From assembly GCF_030687895.1 (NCBI RefSeq), contig NZ_CP117452.1, positions 2,125,501-2,189,500 of the forward strand: a DNA stretch of 64,000 nt, written 5' to 3'. Both the position numbers and the translations under genes were made by a program. The notes beneath the pieces were generated by a model, which saw nothing but the letters and a program-made list of their open reading frames with translations, had not been told where the DNA came from and did no database searches. Shown here piece after piece: positions 24,997 to 34,420 of this stretch. This DNA is from Pseudomonas sp. FP198 (lineage in GTDB: Bacteria; Pseudomonadota; Gammaproteobacteria; Pseudomonadales; Pseudomonadaceae). Numbering within the stretch: the first letter of the stretch is position 1; the number at the start of each line of letters is the position of its first letter.

Positions 24997-25748
24997 AGAA
25001 ATTGTCGGTGATAGGCATCGGTGCCGGTGATCCCGATCACCTGACGATGCAAGCAGTGAAGGCCCTGAATCAGGTCGATGTGTTTTTCCTGATGGACAAA
25101 GGGCCCGGCAAGGACGCGCTGTTGGACCTGCGTCGCGACATCTGTCGCCGCTACATCACTGATCGCACCTACCGTTTCGTCGAAGCCGGCAGTCCCGAGC
25201 GCCAGCGCGAGGATCTGGACTACACCGCCAGTGTCGAGGCACTTAACCGGGCGAAGCAGGCGACGTTCGAAAGATTGATCAACGAGGAGTTGTCTGACGG
25301 GCAGCGGGGCGGTTTCCTGGTGTGGGGCGACCCTTCGCTGTACGACAGCACCCTGCGCATCCTGCAGGCGATTGTTGATTCGGGGCGCTGCGTCTTCGAG
25401 TTCGATGTCGTTCCGGGCATCACCAGCGTCCAGGCCCTCGCGGCGCGACACAAGGTGCCGTTGAACAGTATCGGCGGCTCACTGGAGATCACCACGGGCC
25501 GCAGGCTGGCGGCGGGGCAGGTTGGCGATGCAGGGAGCATGGTGGTGATGCTTGATGCCGAGGATGCGTATCGCCAGGTCAGCGATCCTGATACGCAGAT
25601 CTATTGGGGCGCCTACGTGGGAATGGCAGATGAATTGCTCATTGCCGGACGGCTGGGGGACGTGGCCGACGACATCGAACGCACCCGCAAGGCGGCGCGA
25701 CAGGCCAATGGGTGGATCATGGATACGTATTTGTTGCGTAAACCTTGA
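24993..25748 (+). CDS. cobF: precorrin-6A synthase (deacetylating)
   Basis: SAM-dependent methyltransferase of aerobic cobalamin synthesis (251 residues) that methylates C1 of precorrin-5 with loss of acetate. The N-terminal IGIGAGDPDHLTMQAVKAL is the SAM-binding motif of corrin methyltransferases, and VVPGITSVQALAARH is the second family motif. ATG 24993 overlaps the stop of the CobC-like gene. Other cob genes are not in the window; cobF often stands apart in Pseudomonas. Confidence 0.93.
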   Translation: MKKLSVIGIGAGDPDHLTMQAVKALNQVDVFFLMDKGPGKDALLDLRRDICRRYITDRTYRFVEAGSPERQREDLDYTASVEALNRAKQATFERLINEELSDGQRGGFLVWGDPSLYDSTLRILQAIVDSGRCVFEFDVVPGITSVQALAARHKVPLNSIGGSLEITTGRRLAAGQVGDAGSMVVMLDAEDAYRQVSDPDTQIYWGAYVGMADELLIAGRLGDVADDIERTRKAARQANGWIMDTYLLRKP

Positions 25749-25764
25749 TGCTGCGAATGAACCT

Positions 25765-25872
25765 GTGGCGAGGGAGCTTGCTCCCGCTCGACTGCGAAGC
25801 AGGCGCAAGACTTCAGCCACCTTGCGTATCGGGGTTGCTGCGCAACCCAGCGGGAGCAAGCGCCCTCGCCAC
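25765..25872. repeat. REP type B inverted pair
   Basis: GTGGCGAGGGAGCTTGCTCC at 25765-25784 and the inverted form ending CCCTCGCCAC at 25872 flank a spacer, between convergent cobF and the FtrA-like gene. Confidence 0.85.
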
Positions 25873-25890
25873 GGAACCTCGAAGGCGTCG

Positions 25891-26850
25891 TCACCCTCGC
25901 CCAAACCGCTCCCGGTACACCGACGGCGCCAGCCCCACCACGTTGCGAAACGCTACCCGGAAACTTTCCACCGAACGATAGCCACACAGTTGGGCAATGT
26001 TGTCGGTGTTGTCTTGCGTGCTTTCCAGCAATTCCCGCGCCCGTGCCAGGCGCTCATGTTGCAGCCAGGCCTTGGGCGACAGGCCGCAAGCCTGGGTGAA
26101 GCGGCGCAGGAAGGTCCGTTCGCTCATGGCCGCGTGACTGGCCAGGTCGCGCACTCCCAGTGGCTCGTGGAGACGTTCCCGAGCCCATTGCATGACGCCG
26201 GACAAATCGCTGCGCGGCGTGCGGCTGACCGGCGAGGGAATGAACTGCGCCTGGCCACCGGTGCGTTGGGTCGGCATGACCAGCCGGCGCGCCACGGCAT
26301 TGGCAACCTGGGCGCCGAAATCCCGCGCCACCAGATGCAGGCAGGCATCGATGCCGGCCGCGCTGCCAGCCGACGTGATGATCTGGCCTGAGTCGACATA
26401 AAGTACATCGGGATCGACTTCGATGGTCGGGTAGCTGTCGGCAAGTTCGTCGGTGTAGCGCCAATGCGTGGTGGCGCCCAAGCCGTCGAGCAGCCCGGTG
26501 GCCGCCAGGACAAAAGCCCCCGAGCAGATCGACAACAGGCGGGCGCCACGGGCATGGGCTCGTCGCAAGGCCTGGAGCAGGGCATCGGAGGGCGGTTCGC
26601 TGCGACTGCGCCAGCCCGGCACGATAATGGTTCGCGCGCTGTCGAGCAGCTCCATGCCGCCATCGGCCAATACCCGGAAGCCGCCCATGGCGCGCATCGG
26701 GCCGTCGTCGACCGCGACGATGCGGTGTTCATACCAGGGAAAATCAAACTCGGGCCGTGCCAGCCCGAATATCTCGACGGCAACGCCGAATTCGAACGTG
26801 CACAGCCCGTCGTAGGCGAGAATCGCGACGAGGCCAGGGCTAGGCTGCAT
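25891..26850 (-). CDS. GlxA/FtrA family transcriptional regulator
   Basis: About 319 residues: an N-terminal DJ-1/PfpI-like domain (about 5-170, with the cysteine in LSICSGAFVLAATGLLDG at the nucleophile-elbow position) and a C-terminal AraC-type domain with two helix-turn-helix motifs (about 215-315; IAQLCGYRSVESFRVAFRNVVG). I favour ATG 26850, which begins just before the conserved VAILAYDGLCTFEFGVAVEIFG segment; a GTG at 26868 would add six residues. It is divergent from a rhodanese gene that it probably regulates. Confidence 0.88.
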   Translation of the reverse strand: MQPSPGLVAILAYDGLCTFEFGVAVEIFGLARPEFDFPWYEHRIVAVDDGPMRAMGGFRVLADGGMELLDSARTIIVPGWRSRSEPPSDALLQALRRAHARGARLLSICSGAFVLAATGLLDGLGATTHWRYTDELADSYPTIEVDPDVLYVDSGQIITSAGSAAGIDACLHLVARDFGAQVANAVARRLVMPTQRTGGQAQFIPSPVSRTPRSDLSGVMQWARERLHEPLGVRDLASHAAMSERTFLRRFTQACGLSPKAWLQHERLARARELLESTQDNTDNIAQLCGYRSVESFRVAFRNVVGLAPSVYRERFGRG

Positions 26851-26952
26851 TTGGCGGAAAATTCCCACAGAGTGTCTTGTACGCCACTGTAGCGGTTGGC
26901 GGCGGGTGGATAAAGTCTCTCCAAGCCCTTATTCGTCCCTGGAGTAAACCCG

Positions 26953-27387
26953 ATGACCAGCCTTGTTCGCGAAGTGCCTGCCGCCCCGTCCGACATTGCC
27001 CTGCAGCATTTCAGCCGACGTCTGATGTTCGAAACCGATTGTTCCGACGTACGTGCCAGCCAGGACGCCGGTGAGATCGATTTTGTCCTCGTCGATGTGC
27101 GCGGGCCGCAGGCCTACGCACGGGGGCACGTGCCCGGGGCGATCAACCTGCCGACCCGCACGCTGACCGCCGAGGCGCTTGCGGCCTATCCCCAGACCAC
27201 CCTGTTCGTGGTCTATTGTGCGGGGCCGCATTGCAACGGCGCCAACAAGGCCGCGGTGCGCCTGGCGACCCTGGGGTACCCGGTCAAGGAAATGATCGGT
27301 GGCGTCATGGGCTGGCTCGACGAAGGTTTTCGCCTGACCGGTTCCGTGGAGCGCGTGACGGAGCAGGCGGTCAGCTGCGATTGTTGA
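26953..27387 (+). CDS. rhodanese-like domain protein
   Basis: Single-domain sulfurtransferase of 144 residues. After a short N-terminal extension the rhodanese fold starts at about 20 (FVLVDVRGPQAYARGHVPGAINLP), and the catalytic cysteine is in VVYCAGPHCNGANKAA near residue 91. It could transfer sulfane sulfur to a thiol acceptor; the partner is not known. The ATG at 26953 follows a CTGGAG ribosome site. The pairing with a divergent FtrA-like regulator points to inducible expression. Confidence 0.88.
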   Translation: MTSLVREVPAAPSDIALQHFSRRLMFETDCSDVRASQDAGEIDFVLVDVRGPQAYARGHVPGAINLPTRTLTAEALAAYPQTTLFVVYCAGPHCNGANKAAVRLATLGYPVKEMIGGVMGWLDEGFRLTGSVERVTEQAVSCDC

Positions 27388-27401
27388 ACGGTGCGTCCTC
27401 C

Positions 27402-27433
27402 TTGTGGTGAGGAAAACAGGCTCCCTCGCCACA
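27402..27433. repeat. degenerate REP type B hairpin
   Basis: TTGTGGTGAGG and CCTCGCCACAA face each other around a short loop just after the rhodanese gene. It resembles the GTGGCGAGGGAG family with changes. Confidence 0.55.
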
Positions 27434-27613
27434 AGGGCTATTGCTTTAGTAGTTTCGCAAATGCTCTGCATCTTTATAACTATTTGTCGCCTATACGCAA
27501 TTCCGCTGCCGAGTGCCCCTCTAGACTCCTGCCCACTTCGGTTTTCGCTGACCGAACGCTGTTTCCGAATCTGCCCATAACGATCAAAAAAACCTGCGCA
27601 CTCAGGAGCAAAA

Positions 27614-28393
27614 ATGAAGAAGCTTGTCATGTTCGGTGCCCTGGCACTGTCCGTACTCTCCCTGTCGGCTGTGGCCGAAGACGCCAAGCCGATCCGCCTC
27701 GGGATCGAGGCCGGTTATCCGCCTTTTTCGATGAAGACGCCTGACGGCAAGCTGACCGGCTTCGATGTGGATATCGGCGACGCGCTGTGCGCGCAGATGA
27801 AGGTCAAGTGCACCTGGGTCGAGCAAGAGTTCGACGGGCTTATTCCAGCGCTGAAGGTGAAGAAGATCGATGCGATCCTGTCGTCGATGACCATCACTGA
27901 CGACCGCAAGAAAAACGTCGACTTCACCATCAAGTACTACCACACCCCGGCGCGTTTCGTGATGAAGGAAGGTACCGACGTCAAGGACCCGCTGACCGAA
28001 CTCAAGGGCAAGAAAGTCGGCGTGCTGCGCGCCAGTACCCATGACCGCTTCGCGACCGAAGTGCTGGTGCCGGCGGGAATCAACCTGGTGCGCTACAGCT
28101 CCCAGCAGGAAGCCAACCTGGACATGGTCGCCGGTCGCCTCGACGCAATGCTGGCCGACTCGGTCAACCTCGACGAAGGTTTCCTGAAAACCGACGCCGG
28201 CAAAGGCTTTGCCTTCGTCGGGCCGACCTATGAAGACGCCAAGTATTTCGGCGGCGGCGCCGGCATCGCGGTGCGCAAGGGTGACAAGGCCCTGGCGGAC
28301 AAATTCAACGCCGCCATCAGCGAAATCCGCGCCAATGGCACCTACAAGAAAGTGCAGGACAAATACTTCGCTTTTGACGTCTATGGGCATTAA
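27614..28393 (+). CDS. periplasmic amino-acid-binding protein of an ABC transporter
   Basis: 259-residue family 3 solute-binding protein, likely for a basic amino acid (lysine/arginine/ornithine type). The signal peptide is about residues 1-21 ([21 protein letters not shown], cut before EDAKP). The domain starts with [29 protein letters not shown] and contains [16 protein letters not shown], both typical. Transporter membrane and ATPase genes are not adjacent, so it works with components encoded elsewhere. It stands alone with its own terminator, and the AGGAG ribosome site fits ATG 27614. Confidence 0.92.
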   Translation: MKKLVMFGALALSVLSLSAVAEDAKPIRLGIEAGYPPFSMKTPDGKLTGFDVDIGDALCAQMKVKCTWVEQEFDGLIPALKVKKIDAILSSMTITDDRKKNVDFTIKYYHTPARFVMKEGTDVKDPLTELKGKKVGVLRASTHDRFATEVLVPAGINLVRYSSQQEANLDMVAGRLDAMLADSVNLDEGFLKTDAGKGFAFVGPTYEDAKYFGGGAGIAVRKGDKALADKFNAAISEIRANGTYKKVQDKYFAFDVYGH

Positions 28394-28407
28394 TCGCTGA
28401 AGAAAAC

Positions 28408-28443
28408 AGGTGGCCCGCCGCTGACCCGGCCGGCCACCTTTTT
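28408..28443 (+). terminator. intrinsic terminator after the binding-protein gene
   Basis: AGGTGGCC (28408-28415) pairs with GGCCACCT (28432-28439), followed by TTTT, 15 bp after the stop codon. Confidence 0.85.
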
Positions 28444-28496
28444 CATGGGCGATTGTTTTACCCTGAGCCTGTCGAGAACCGAAATCTGGAGTGCCA

Positions 28497-29609
28497 ATGC
28501 AACGCATCGACCATACCCTGCCGTGGAGCCACTTGGGCACGGAGCGCCGGCTCAGCGTGTTTCGTTTCGGCCATGGCCCGCGCAAGGCCTACATCCAGGC
28601 CAGCCTGCACGCCGATGAACTGCCGGGCATGCGCACGGCATGGGAACTGAAACAGCGGCTCAGCGACCTTGAGTCCCGCGGCCTGCTCAAAGGCGTGATC
28701 GAGCTGGTGCCGGTGGCCAATCCCATCGGCCTGGACCAGCATCTGCAGAGTGCCCACATGGGGCGCTTCGAACTGGGCAGCGGGAAGAATTTCAACCGTT
28801 CCTTCGTCGAACTCAGTGCCCCGGTGGCGCAGCGCATCGGGGCTCGCCTGGGCGACGATCCGGCTGCCAACGTCACCTTGATCCGGCAAACCATGGCCGA
28901 GGTGCTCGACGAACTACCCGCGCCACCTTCGCAACTCGAAGCCATGCATCGGCTGTTGCTTCGCCATGCCTGCGACGCCGACATTACTCTCGACCTGCAC
29001 TGCGATTTCGAGGCCGCGATCCACTTGTACGCGTTGCCGCAACAATGGCCGCAGTGGCGCTCGCTGGCCGCGCGGCTGAGGGCCGGTGTGGCGTTGTTGT
29101 GCGAGGATTCCGGCGGCAGCTCGTTCGATGAGTCCTGTTCCACGCCCTGGTTGCGCCTGGCGAGGATCTTTCCGCAAGCGGCCATCCCGGCGGCCAACCT
29201 GGCGACGACGCTGGAACTGGGTAGCATGGGCGACACCCGGGTGGAGCAGGCCCGGGCCAATTGCGAGGCTATCCTCGGATTTCTCGCCGAACAGGGACTC
29301 ATCGGCGGTGACTGGCCGGCCGCGCCGGCGGAATGCTGCGAGGGTTTTCCGTTCGAAGGCACCGAATACCTGTTTGCCCCGCACCATGGCGTGGTCAGCT
29401 TCCTGCGCGACGCTGGCGAGTGGGTGGAGCGGGGCGATGCTTTGTTCGAAGTGGTCGATCCGTTGAACGACCGAGTGACCACGGTCCGCGCCGGCACCAG
29501 CGGCGTCCTGTTCGCCCTGGATCGCGGACGTTATACCCAGCCGGGCATCTGGCAGGCGAAAGTCGCCGGGCGTGAGCCGATTCGGGCGGGGAAATTGATC
29601 AACGACTGA
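28497..29609 (+). CDS. succinylglutamate desuccinylase/aspartoacylase family hydrolase
   Basis: Zinc hydrolase of 370 residues in the AstE/AspA branch of the M14 fold. Likely zinc ligands are the H and E of ASLHADELPG and the H of LDLHCDFEA; the glutamate in TLELGSMGD is the likely catalytic residue. The C-terminal quarter (from about 280) is a beta domain like those of other AspA-like proteins. GGAG sits five bases before ATG 28497; an in-frame GTG at 28491 is less likely. It lies downstream of a basic-amino-acid-binding protein but after a terminator, so the link is only suggestive. The substrate is unknown. Confidence 0.87.
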   Translation: MQRIDHTLPWSHLGTERRLSVFRFGHGPRKAYIQASLHADELPGMRTAWELKQRLSDLESRGLLKGVIELVPVANPIGLDQHLQSAHMGRFELGSGKNFNRSFVELSAPVAQRIGARLGDDPAANVTLIRQTMAEVLDELPAPPSQLEAMHRLLLRHACDADITLDLHCDFEAAIHLYALPQQWPQWRSLAARLRAGVALLCEDSGGSSFDESCSTPWLRLARIFPQAAIPAANLATTLELGSMGDTRVEQARANCEAILGFLAEQGLIGGDWPAAPAECCEGFPFEGTEYLFAPHHGVVSFLRDAGEWVERGDALFEVVDPLNDRVTTVRAGTSGVLFALDRGRYTQPGIWQAKVAGREPIRAGKLIND

Positions 29610-29626
29610 TAACTGCTGTCTACCTC

Positions 29627-29650
29627 ACCGCACGGTGGTCACCGTGCGGT
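29627..29650. terminator. perfect hairpin between hydrolase genes
   Basis: ACCGCACGGTG and CACCGTGCGGT form an 11-bp inverted repeat around GT. There is no U tract, so it may be a weak terminator or an RNA-stabilising hairpin. Confidence 0.55.
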
Positions 29651-29673
29651 TATCCAATGCTGGAGGAAGACCG

Positions 29674-30390
29674 ATGTTCAAAGCGTTCGCCCTGTTTATG
29701 CTGCTGGTGTCTGCCGGAGCGCAGGCCCAACCGTCGCTGCACACCGACTTGCCACTCAACTACCTGACCCGCGCCGATGAACAGGCCAGGAACCGGCCGC
29801 TGGTGATTTTCCTGCACGGTTCGGGCAGCAACGAAGAAGACCTGCTGACGCTCGCCGACGAACTGCCCAAGCACTACAACTACCTTTCGGTGCGGGCACC
29901 CAAGTCGATGGAGCCGGGGCGCTACCAATGGTTTGCCAGGAAAGGCGAGGGCGCCTATGAAGGTGACACGTCAGACCTGAAGGCCAGCGGCCAGATGCTC
30001 CTGGAATTCATCGAGAAGGCTCGGGCCAAATACCCGACCGATGCGAGCAACGTCTATCTGGTAGGGTTCAGTCAGGGCGCGATGATGAGCTACGAGGTAG
30101 CCCTGAGACACCCCGAAGCCGTCGGCGGCATTGCCGCGATGGGCGGGCGCGTTCTTTCGGTGTTGCGCGCCGAACTGACGCCCGATGAATCGCGCCGGGA
30201 TCTGGCGGTGTTCATCGGCCACGGCACGGTGGACCCGATCATTCCCTACCACGACGGCACCGACGCTGACACGTTCCTCAAGACCCTGGCCCTGGAACCG
30301 GAATTCCACGCGTATCCGGGGCTTGGTCACAATATCAGCGCGCAGGAGGTGAAGGACCTGCGGGCCTGGCTGGAGCGGCTCAACCCTTGA
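29674..30390 (+). CDS. exported alpha/beta hydrolase (phospholipase/carboxylesterase family)
   Basis: 238-residue esterase with a signal peptide (about 1-19, cut after AGAQA). The core has LVIFLHGSGSNEEDL (oxyanion region), the nucleophile elbow GFSQG, an aspartate in HGTVDPIIPY and the histidine in YPGLGHNIS, a full catalytic triad. It is similar to small bacterial carboxylesterases of the phospholipase/carboxylesterase type but periplasmic. ATG 29674 follows GGAGGAAGA, a strong ribosome site; the open frame extends upstream to 29635 without one. Confidence 0.88.
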   Translation: MFKAFALFMLLVSAGAQAQPSLHTDLPLNYLTRADEQARNRPLVIFLHGSGSNEEDLLTLADELPKHYNYLSVRAPKSMEPGRYQWFARKGEGAYEGDTSDLKASGQMLLEFIEKARAKYPTDASNVYLVGFSQGAMMSYEVALRHPEAVGGIAAMGGRVLSVLRAELTPDESRRDLAVFIGHGTVDPIIPYHDGTDADTFLKTLALEPEFHAYPGLGHNISAQEVKDLRAWLERLNP

Positions 30391-30474
30391 TCCAGCCGGA
30401 TCCCTGTGGGGTCGGGCTTGCTCCTGCAGTTCGACGGCGGTGAGCCTCTGTTTTCGAGCATGCCAAATTTCTCT

Positions 30475-30496
30475 GTGGGAGCGAGCCTGCTCGCGA
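30475..30496 (+). repeat. single REP type A element
   Basis: One GTGGGAGCGAGCCTGCTCGC copy. A degraded relative may lie at about 30403-30418. Confidence 0.75.
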
Positions 30497-30536
30497 ATAC
30501 AGCAATGGCGCCCATCAGGCACACCGCACAGGCTCA

Positions 30537-31127
30537 TCACTTCCCGCTGGCGATCTGCTTGACCAATGCTTCGTGACCGGCCTGGTCGCTCGCCCTGGAG
30601 ATGATCTGCACCACTGCCATGCGCGTGCCGGAAGCCCCTATCAGGGTAGTGTCCAACGTGGGCCCGCCACCCTGGATGGCCCGGGTGTCGAGCTGGCGCA
30701 GGCCGAGGCCGGTGGCTTTCAGGGTCAGGCTCTTTTCCCCGAGGATCTTGGCATCCGGCAGGGCCTTGGTCTTCTGGACGGCGAAATCGGCAAAGGTCGT
30801 ATCCAGGAAGGCTGCGTCGTTATCTTTTACATTTGCCCCGTCAACCAGGGTGTTCTCCGCCGTGATCACCACCGTTTTGCGGGTGGCATTGCTGTACATC
30901 GTACCGCTCGCCCCGGCGGTTCCCTGCGCCACGTCCCCTGCGGACAAGGGCGTCGCCGTGAAGCCCGGGGGGAGGGTGAAGCTGAACTTGCCGCCCAGCA
31001 GCGAAACCTTCTGGGCTGGCGCTTGCGCCACGGGTTTCTTGGGCTGGGCGGCAAGGGCGGGGAATGCGGCCAGGCTGGTGATAGTCGCCAGTAGCAGGGC
31101 GGCGGCTGGTTTACTCAGCAAAGACAT
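30537..31127 (-). CDS. exported protein of unknown function
   Basis: 196 residues starting at ATG 31127 behind GGAGCG; an ATG at 31139 is in frame but has no ribosome site. Residues 1-24 form a signal peptide ending AFPALA. The mature part is rich in alanine, proline and lysine at first, then has a beta-rich domain (VSLLGGKFSFTLPPGFTATPL) reminiscent of DcrB-like folds, and a terminal VVQIISRASDQAGHEALVKQIA segment. I do not recognise the family with confidence. It lies downstream of a LysR gene on the same strand, 55 bp apart. Confidence 0.75.
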   Translation of the reverse strand: MSLLSKPAAALLLATITSLAAFPALAAQPKKPVAQAPAQKVSLLGGKFSFTLPPGFTATPLSAGDVAQGTAGASGTMYSNATRKTVVITAENTLVDGANVKDNDAAFLDTTFADFAVQKTKALPDAKILGEKSLTLKATGLGLRQLDTRAIQGGGPTLDTTLIGASGTRMAVVQIISRASDQAGHEALVKQIASGK

Positions 31128-31182
31128 AAAACGCTCCATGGGCTGGTTGGCTTGAAACCTGAACACGCGGTGTCCTTGTCGG

Positions 31183-32127
31183 TCATGGGTTCGATACGTT
31201 AACACCGACGGCACTGAAGCGCCGCGCCAACGCCTGATGTTCGAAGTGTTCGGTGATGAAGTCGACAAAGACCCGGGTCTTGGCGGGCATCAGCGTACGA
31301 CTCGGGTAATAGAGCGAAATCGCGCCAAGGTCGACATACCATTGCGGCAACAGCCGCACCAGCTCGCCGCGCTCCAGCCAGGGCAGGACATCCGGCACCG
31401 TCAACAGCGTAACGCCCAGCCCCAGCAAGGCAGATTCACGCATGGCGACCGGGTCGTTGAGGGTGATCGACTCCGGCAACGACACCGCGCACTCGAGTCC
31501 GGCGCTGTTGCGCATCATCGGCTGGCGCACACGGCCGGTCAGGCTGGAGCGCAGGACGATGTTAGCGTGATCGGCCAATTGCTCCGGATGCTGGGGCTGG
31601 GCACGACCGGCCAGGTACCGCGAGCTGGCGACGGCAATCAGGTGGGCTGGCGCCAAGGTCCGGGACACCACGCCGGGTGTCAATTCGAAACCGCCTCCAA
31701 TCGCCGCGTCGAAACCCTCGGCAATCAAGTCGACCCGACGATTTTCGAAATGCCATTCCGGCCGGATCAGGGGATATCGATCGAGGAAAGCAGGCATTAA
31801 CGGCAAGACGTGAGCCATGCCGAAGCTGGGCGAGAGGCTGACCCGCAACACGCCGGCCGGATCGCCACGTTCGGCGCTCACCGCGCCAATCGCAACTTGC
31901 AGGGCTTGAAGGTTGCCGCCGATGCTGGCGAGGAAATGTTCGCCGGTTTCGGTCAGGGATAGCTTGCGGGTCGAACGCTGGAACAGGCGTACACCCAGGT
32001 TTCGCTCCAGCATTGCCACATTGCGGCTGACGGCGGCGGGCGTCAGCGCCAGCAGTCTGGCGGCAGCGGAAAAACTGCCGGTCTCGGCACTGCGCACGAA
32101 ACATTCGAGGTTGGCGAGGGTTTCCAT
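31183..32127 (-). CDS. LysR family transcriptional regulator
   Basis: 314-residue regulator of the CrgA/YafC-like branch: the N-terminal METLANLECFVRSAETGSFSAAARLL helix-turn-helix region followed by the substrate-binding-like domain (about 90-300). It is divergent from a small NAD(P)-binding oxidoreductase gene, with 133 bp between the start codons, and in Pseudomonas such pairs are often regulator and target. The effector cannot be told. Confidence 0.9.
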   Translation of the reverse strand: METLANLECFVRSAETGSFSAAARLLALTPAAVSRNVAMLERNLGVRLFQRSTRKLSLTETGEHFLASIGGNLQALQVAIGAVSAERGDPAGVLRVSLSPSFGMAHVLPLMPAFLDRYPLIRPEWHFENRRVDLIAEGFDAAIGGGFELTPGVVSRTLAPAHLIAVASSRYLAGRAQPQHPEQLADHANIVLRSSLTGRVRQPMMRNSAGLECAVSLPESITLNDPVAMRESALLGLGVTLLTVPDVLPWLERGELVRLLPQWYVDLGAISLYYPSRTLMPAKTRVFVDFITEHFEHQALARRFSAVGVNVSNP

Positions 32128-32260
32128 TTGATCGGACCTGATACTGATGCTTGAAGATAATTCAAGCCATTACCGACTAATCAGGGCGCAATGGCAAGCG
32201 CAATATGCACCTCAACGGCGGACATCACCGCACGGTTTTTCCAACCATTGAGGACATCAC

Positions 32261-32863
32261 ATGAACACCATCGGCATTATCGGCGCTGGCGCCATCGGCA
32301 GTGCATTCGCCCGGGCCCTGGCCCGCCACGACATCAACGTGGTCATTTCCAACAGCCGTGGGCCGCAAAGCCTGACCGAACTGGTCGCCGAACTGGGCCC
32401 GACCGTACGTGCCGGCACTGTGCAGGAAGCGGCCGCGCAACCGATGGTACTGGTGGCCGTCAACTGGCAGAAATTGCCGCAGGCCCTGGCGGGTTTGCCG
32501 GACTTCGCCGGGCGGATCGTGATCGACGCCAACAACGCTATCAAGGTGCCGGAATTCCAGGCGATCGATCTGCAAGGACGGGCCTCCACCGAGGTGTTCA
32601 GCGAGTGGGTGCCCGGTGCGCGGGTGGTCAAGGCGTTCAACCACATGCTGGCGAAATTGCTTGAAGCCGATCCGGCGGCCGAAGGCGGCAAGCGTGTACT
32701 GTTCCTGACCGGCGATGATCAACAGGCGCGCGGGGAAGTGGCCGGGTTGATCGGTCGGCTCGGATTCTTCGCCGTGGACCTGGGCCCGCTGAGCGCCGGG
32801 GCGCACCTGACGCAGTTCCCCGGCGGTCCGCTGCCCGCGCTGAATCTGGTCAAGTTCGACTGA
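32261..32863 (+). CDS. NAD(P)-binding protein, F420-dependent NADP oxidoreductase-like
   Basis: 200-residue Rossmann-fold protein. The N-terminal IGIIGAGAIGSAFARAL is the dinucleotide-binding loop, followed by VVISNSRGPQSL, where the SNSRGP turn suggests NADPH preference. The family includes F420-dependent NADP reductases and F420-independent bacterial relatives, and Pseudomonas lacks F420, so the cofactor partner is unknown. The VVKAFNHMLAKLL segment is typical. It is probably controlled by the divergent LysR gene. Confidence 0.85.
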   Translation: MNTIGIIGAGAIGSAFARALARHDINVVISNSRGPQSLTELVAELGPTVRAGTVQEAAAQPMVLVAVNWQKLPQALAGLPDFAGRIVIDANNAIKVPEFQAIDLQGRASTEVFSEWVPGARVVKAFNHMLAKLLEADPAAEGGKRVLFLTGDDQQARGEVAGLIGRLGFFAVDLGPLSAGAHLTQFPGGPLPALNLVKFD

Positions 32864-32874
32864 GCCCCTACGGA

Positions 32875-33810
32875 TCAAGGACGATCCCAATAGGGCACTT
32901 CGCCGAAACACTCGAGGAAAAAATCGATCACCGTGCGCACCTTCACCGACAGGCGTCGGCTGCCGGGCCAGAGGATGGCGATTTGCTGGGGTTCGAGGCT
33001 GTTGGACGCTTCGTAATCGGCCAGGACCGGTACCAGCGTGCCGTTGCGCACGGCTTCGCCGATCAGCCATGACGGAAACATCACCAGGCCCAGGCCTTGT
33101 TCGGCGGCCTGGGTCAGGGTGTCGGCGTGGTTGCCGGTGATCGGCCCTCTGACGCTATAGGGTTTCCAGGCTTGACCCGGCTTGCGGAAAAACCAACGCT
33201 GTTGCCCGGCTACGCCTTTGTAGGCCAGGCACTGGTGGGCCGCCAGCTCTTCGGGTTTTTGTGGAGCGCCGTGGCGGGCCAGGTAGGCGGGGCTGGCCGC
33301 GATCTGGAAACGGTGCGGCGCGATGATCCGCGCCTGCATGCTGGAATCGTGCAACGGGCCGATGCGAAAGAGCAGATCGGCACCTTCCTGCAAAGGGTCG
33401 ACGTAACTGTCGGTCTGCTGGAGATCCAGCTGCAGCTTTGGGTAGCGCTCGCACAGTTGTCCCAGCCAGGGCGTCAGGTGGCGCTGTCCGAAGACGACCG
33501 GGGCGTTGATCCGCACGAGTCCGGCCGGTTCGCTACGCTGTTCCTGCAGGGCTTGTTCGGCTTCCTCCAGTTGCACCAGCAGCAAGCGTGCATGGTGCCC
33601 GAGCAGGCGGCCGGCTTCGGTGGGCGAAACGGCGCGGGTATGGCGATACAGCAACTGCTGGTTCAGCGCTTGCTCCATCAGTTGGATCTGGCGGGAAATC
33701 GATGAGGGCGCCAGCCCCTCGCGCCGCGCGACTTCCGAAAAGCTGCCGAGGTCGAGCACCGCGACGAACAATCGGAGTGCCTTGAAACCCAGTTCATCAA
33801 GACCGTGCAT
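32875..33810 (-). CDS. LysR family transcriptional regulator
   Basis: 311 residues from ATG 33810; the open frame continues to 33861 without a better start. The helix-turn-helix occupies about 8-65 (SFSEVARREGLAPSSISRQIQLME), then an effector-binding domain of the CrgA type. It is convergent with the oxidoreductase gene and divergent from a two-gene small-exporter operon (111 bp between starts), its probable target. Confidence 0.9.
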   Translation of the reverse strand: MHGLDELGFKALRLFVAVLDLGSFSEVARREGLAPSSISRQIQLMEQALNQQLLYRHTRAVSPTEAGRLLGHHARLLLVQLEEAEQALQEQRSEPAGLVRINAPVVFGQRHLTPWLGQLCERYPKLQLDLQQTDSYVDPLQEGADLLFRIGPLHDSSMQARIIAPHRFQIAASPAYLARHGAPQKPEELAAHQCLAYKGVAGQQRWFFRKPGQAWKPYSVRGPITGNHADTLTQAAEQGLGLVMFPSWLIGEAVRNGTLVPVLADYEASNSLEPQQIAILWPGSRRLSVKVRTVIDFFLECFGEVPYWDRP

Positions 33811-33921
33811 GGGAACATCCGCTGTGCGTATTGCGCAAAAGTGTTGTCGGAATGCTCGCATTTATCGCACGGCAGCACCAGTCGATAATGCCCGTCGTTT
33901 CTTTTCAGGCAGGTCTATCCC

Positions 33922-34419
33922 ATGCAATCGATATCAACCAATACGGCCGCTGCGGACGCGGATGCCGCGCCACCCCGGACTTTCCTGCGCTGGCTCCTGC
34001 TACCCCTGGTGATCCTGGCGGGCATGGGGCTATCGGTGGAGGCCGGCCTGCTCGGGCCGCTCGGTGTCCAGGTCGGTCATCTGTGGGCAACGTTGAGCAT
34101 CTTTGGCGTCGGCTCGGCGCTGTTGTTCCTGCTGTTGTTGCTCAGCGGTCCGCAACAAGGCCCGGCCCTGAATGAGTTGCCGCGCTGGCAGTTGATCGGT
34201 GGCTTCCTGGGGCCGATCTACTTGGTGGTACTGACCCTCGCCACGCCGCACATCGGCATTGCCATGACCATGATCGCGATTCTCTCCGGACAGGTCGGCA
34301 AAAGCGTTCTGATCGACCATTTCGGCTGGTTCGGCGCGAGCCGCAAGCCTGTCAACCGCGAACGCTGGCTGGCGTTGGCGTTGATTGTCGTGGCCCTTGT
34401 CCTGATTGCCCGAGGTTGA
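33922..34419 (+). CDS. small DMT-type transporter subunit (YdcZ/DUF606-like), first of pair
   Basis: 165-residue membrane protein with four to five hydrophobic helices after a 20-residue polar N-terminus. The family is a half-size drug/metabolite transporter normally made as two homologous chains. The segments LPRWQLIGGFLGPIYLVVLTLATPHIG and ILSGQVGKSVLIDHFGWFG recur in similar form in the next gene, showing a duplication. It ends one base before the partner's ATG. The substrate is unknown. Confidence 0.87.
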   Translation: MQSISTNTAAADADAAPPRTFLRWLLLPLVILAGMGLSVEAGLLGPLGVQVGHLWATLSIFGVGSALLFLLLLLSGPQQGPALNELPRWQLIGGFLGPIYLVVLTLATPHIGIAMTMIAILSGQVGKSVLIDHFGWFGASRKPVNRERWLALALIVVALVLIARG

Positions 34420-34420
34420 T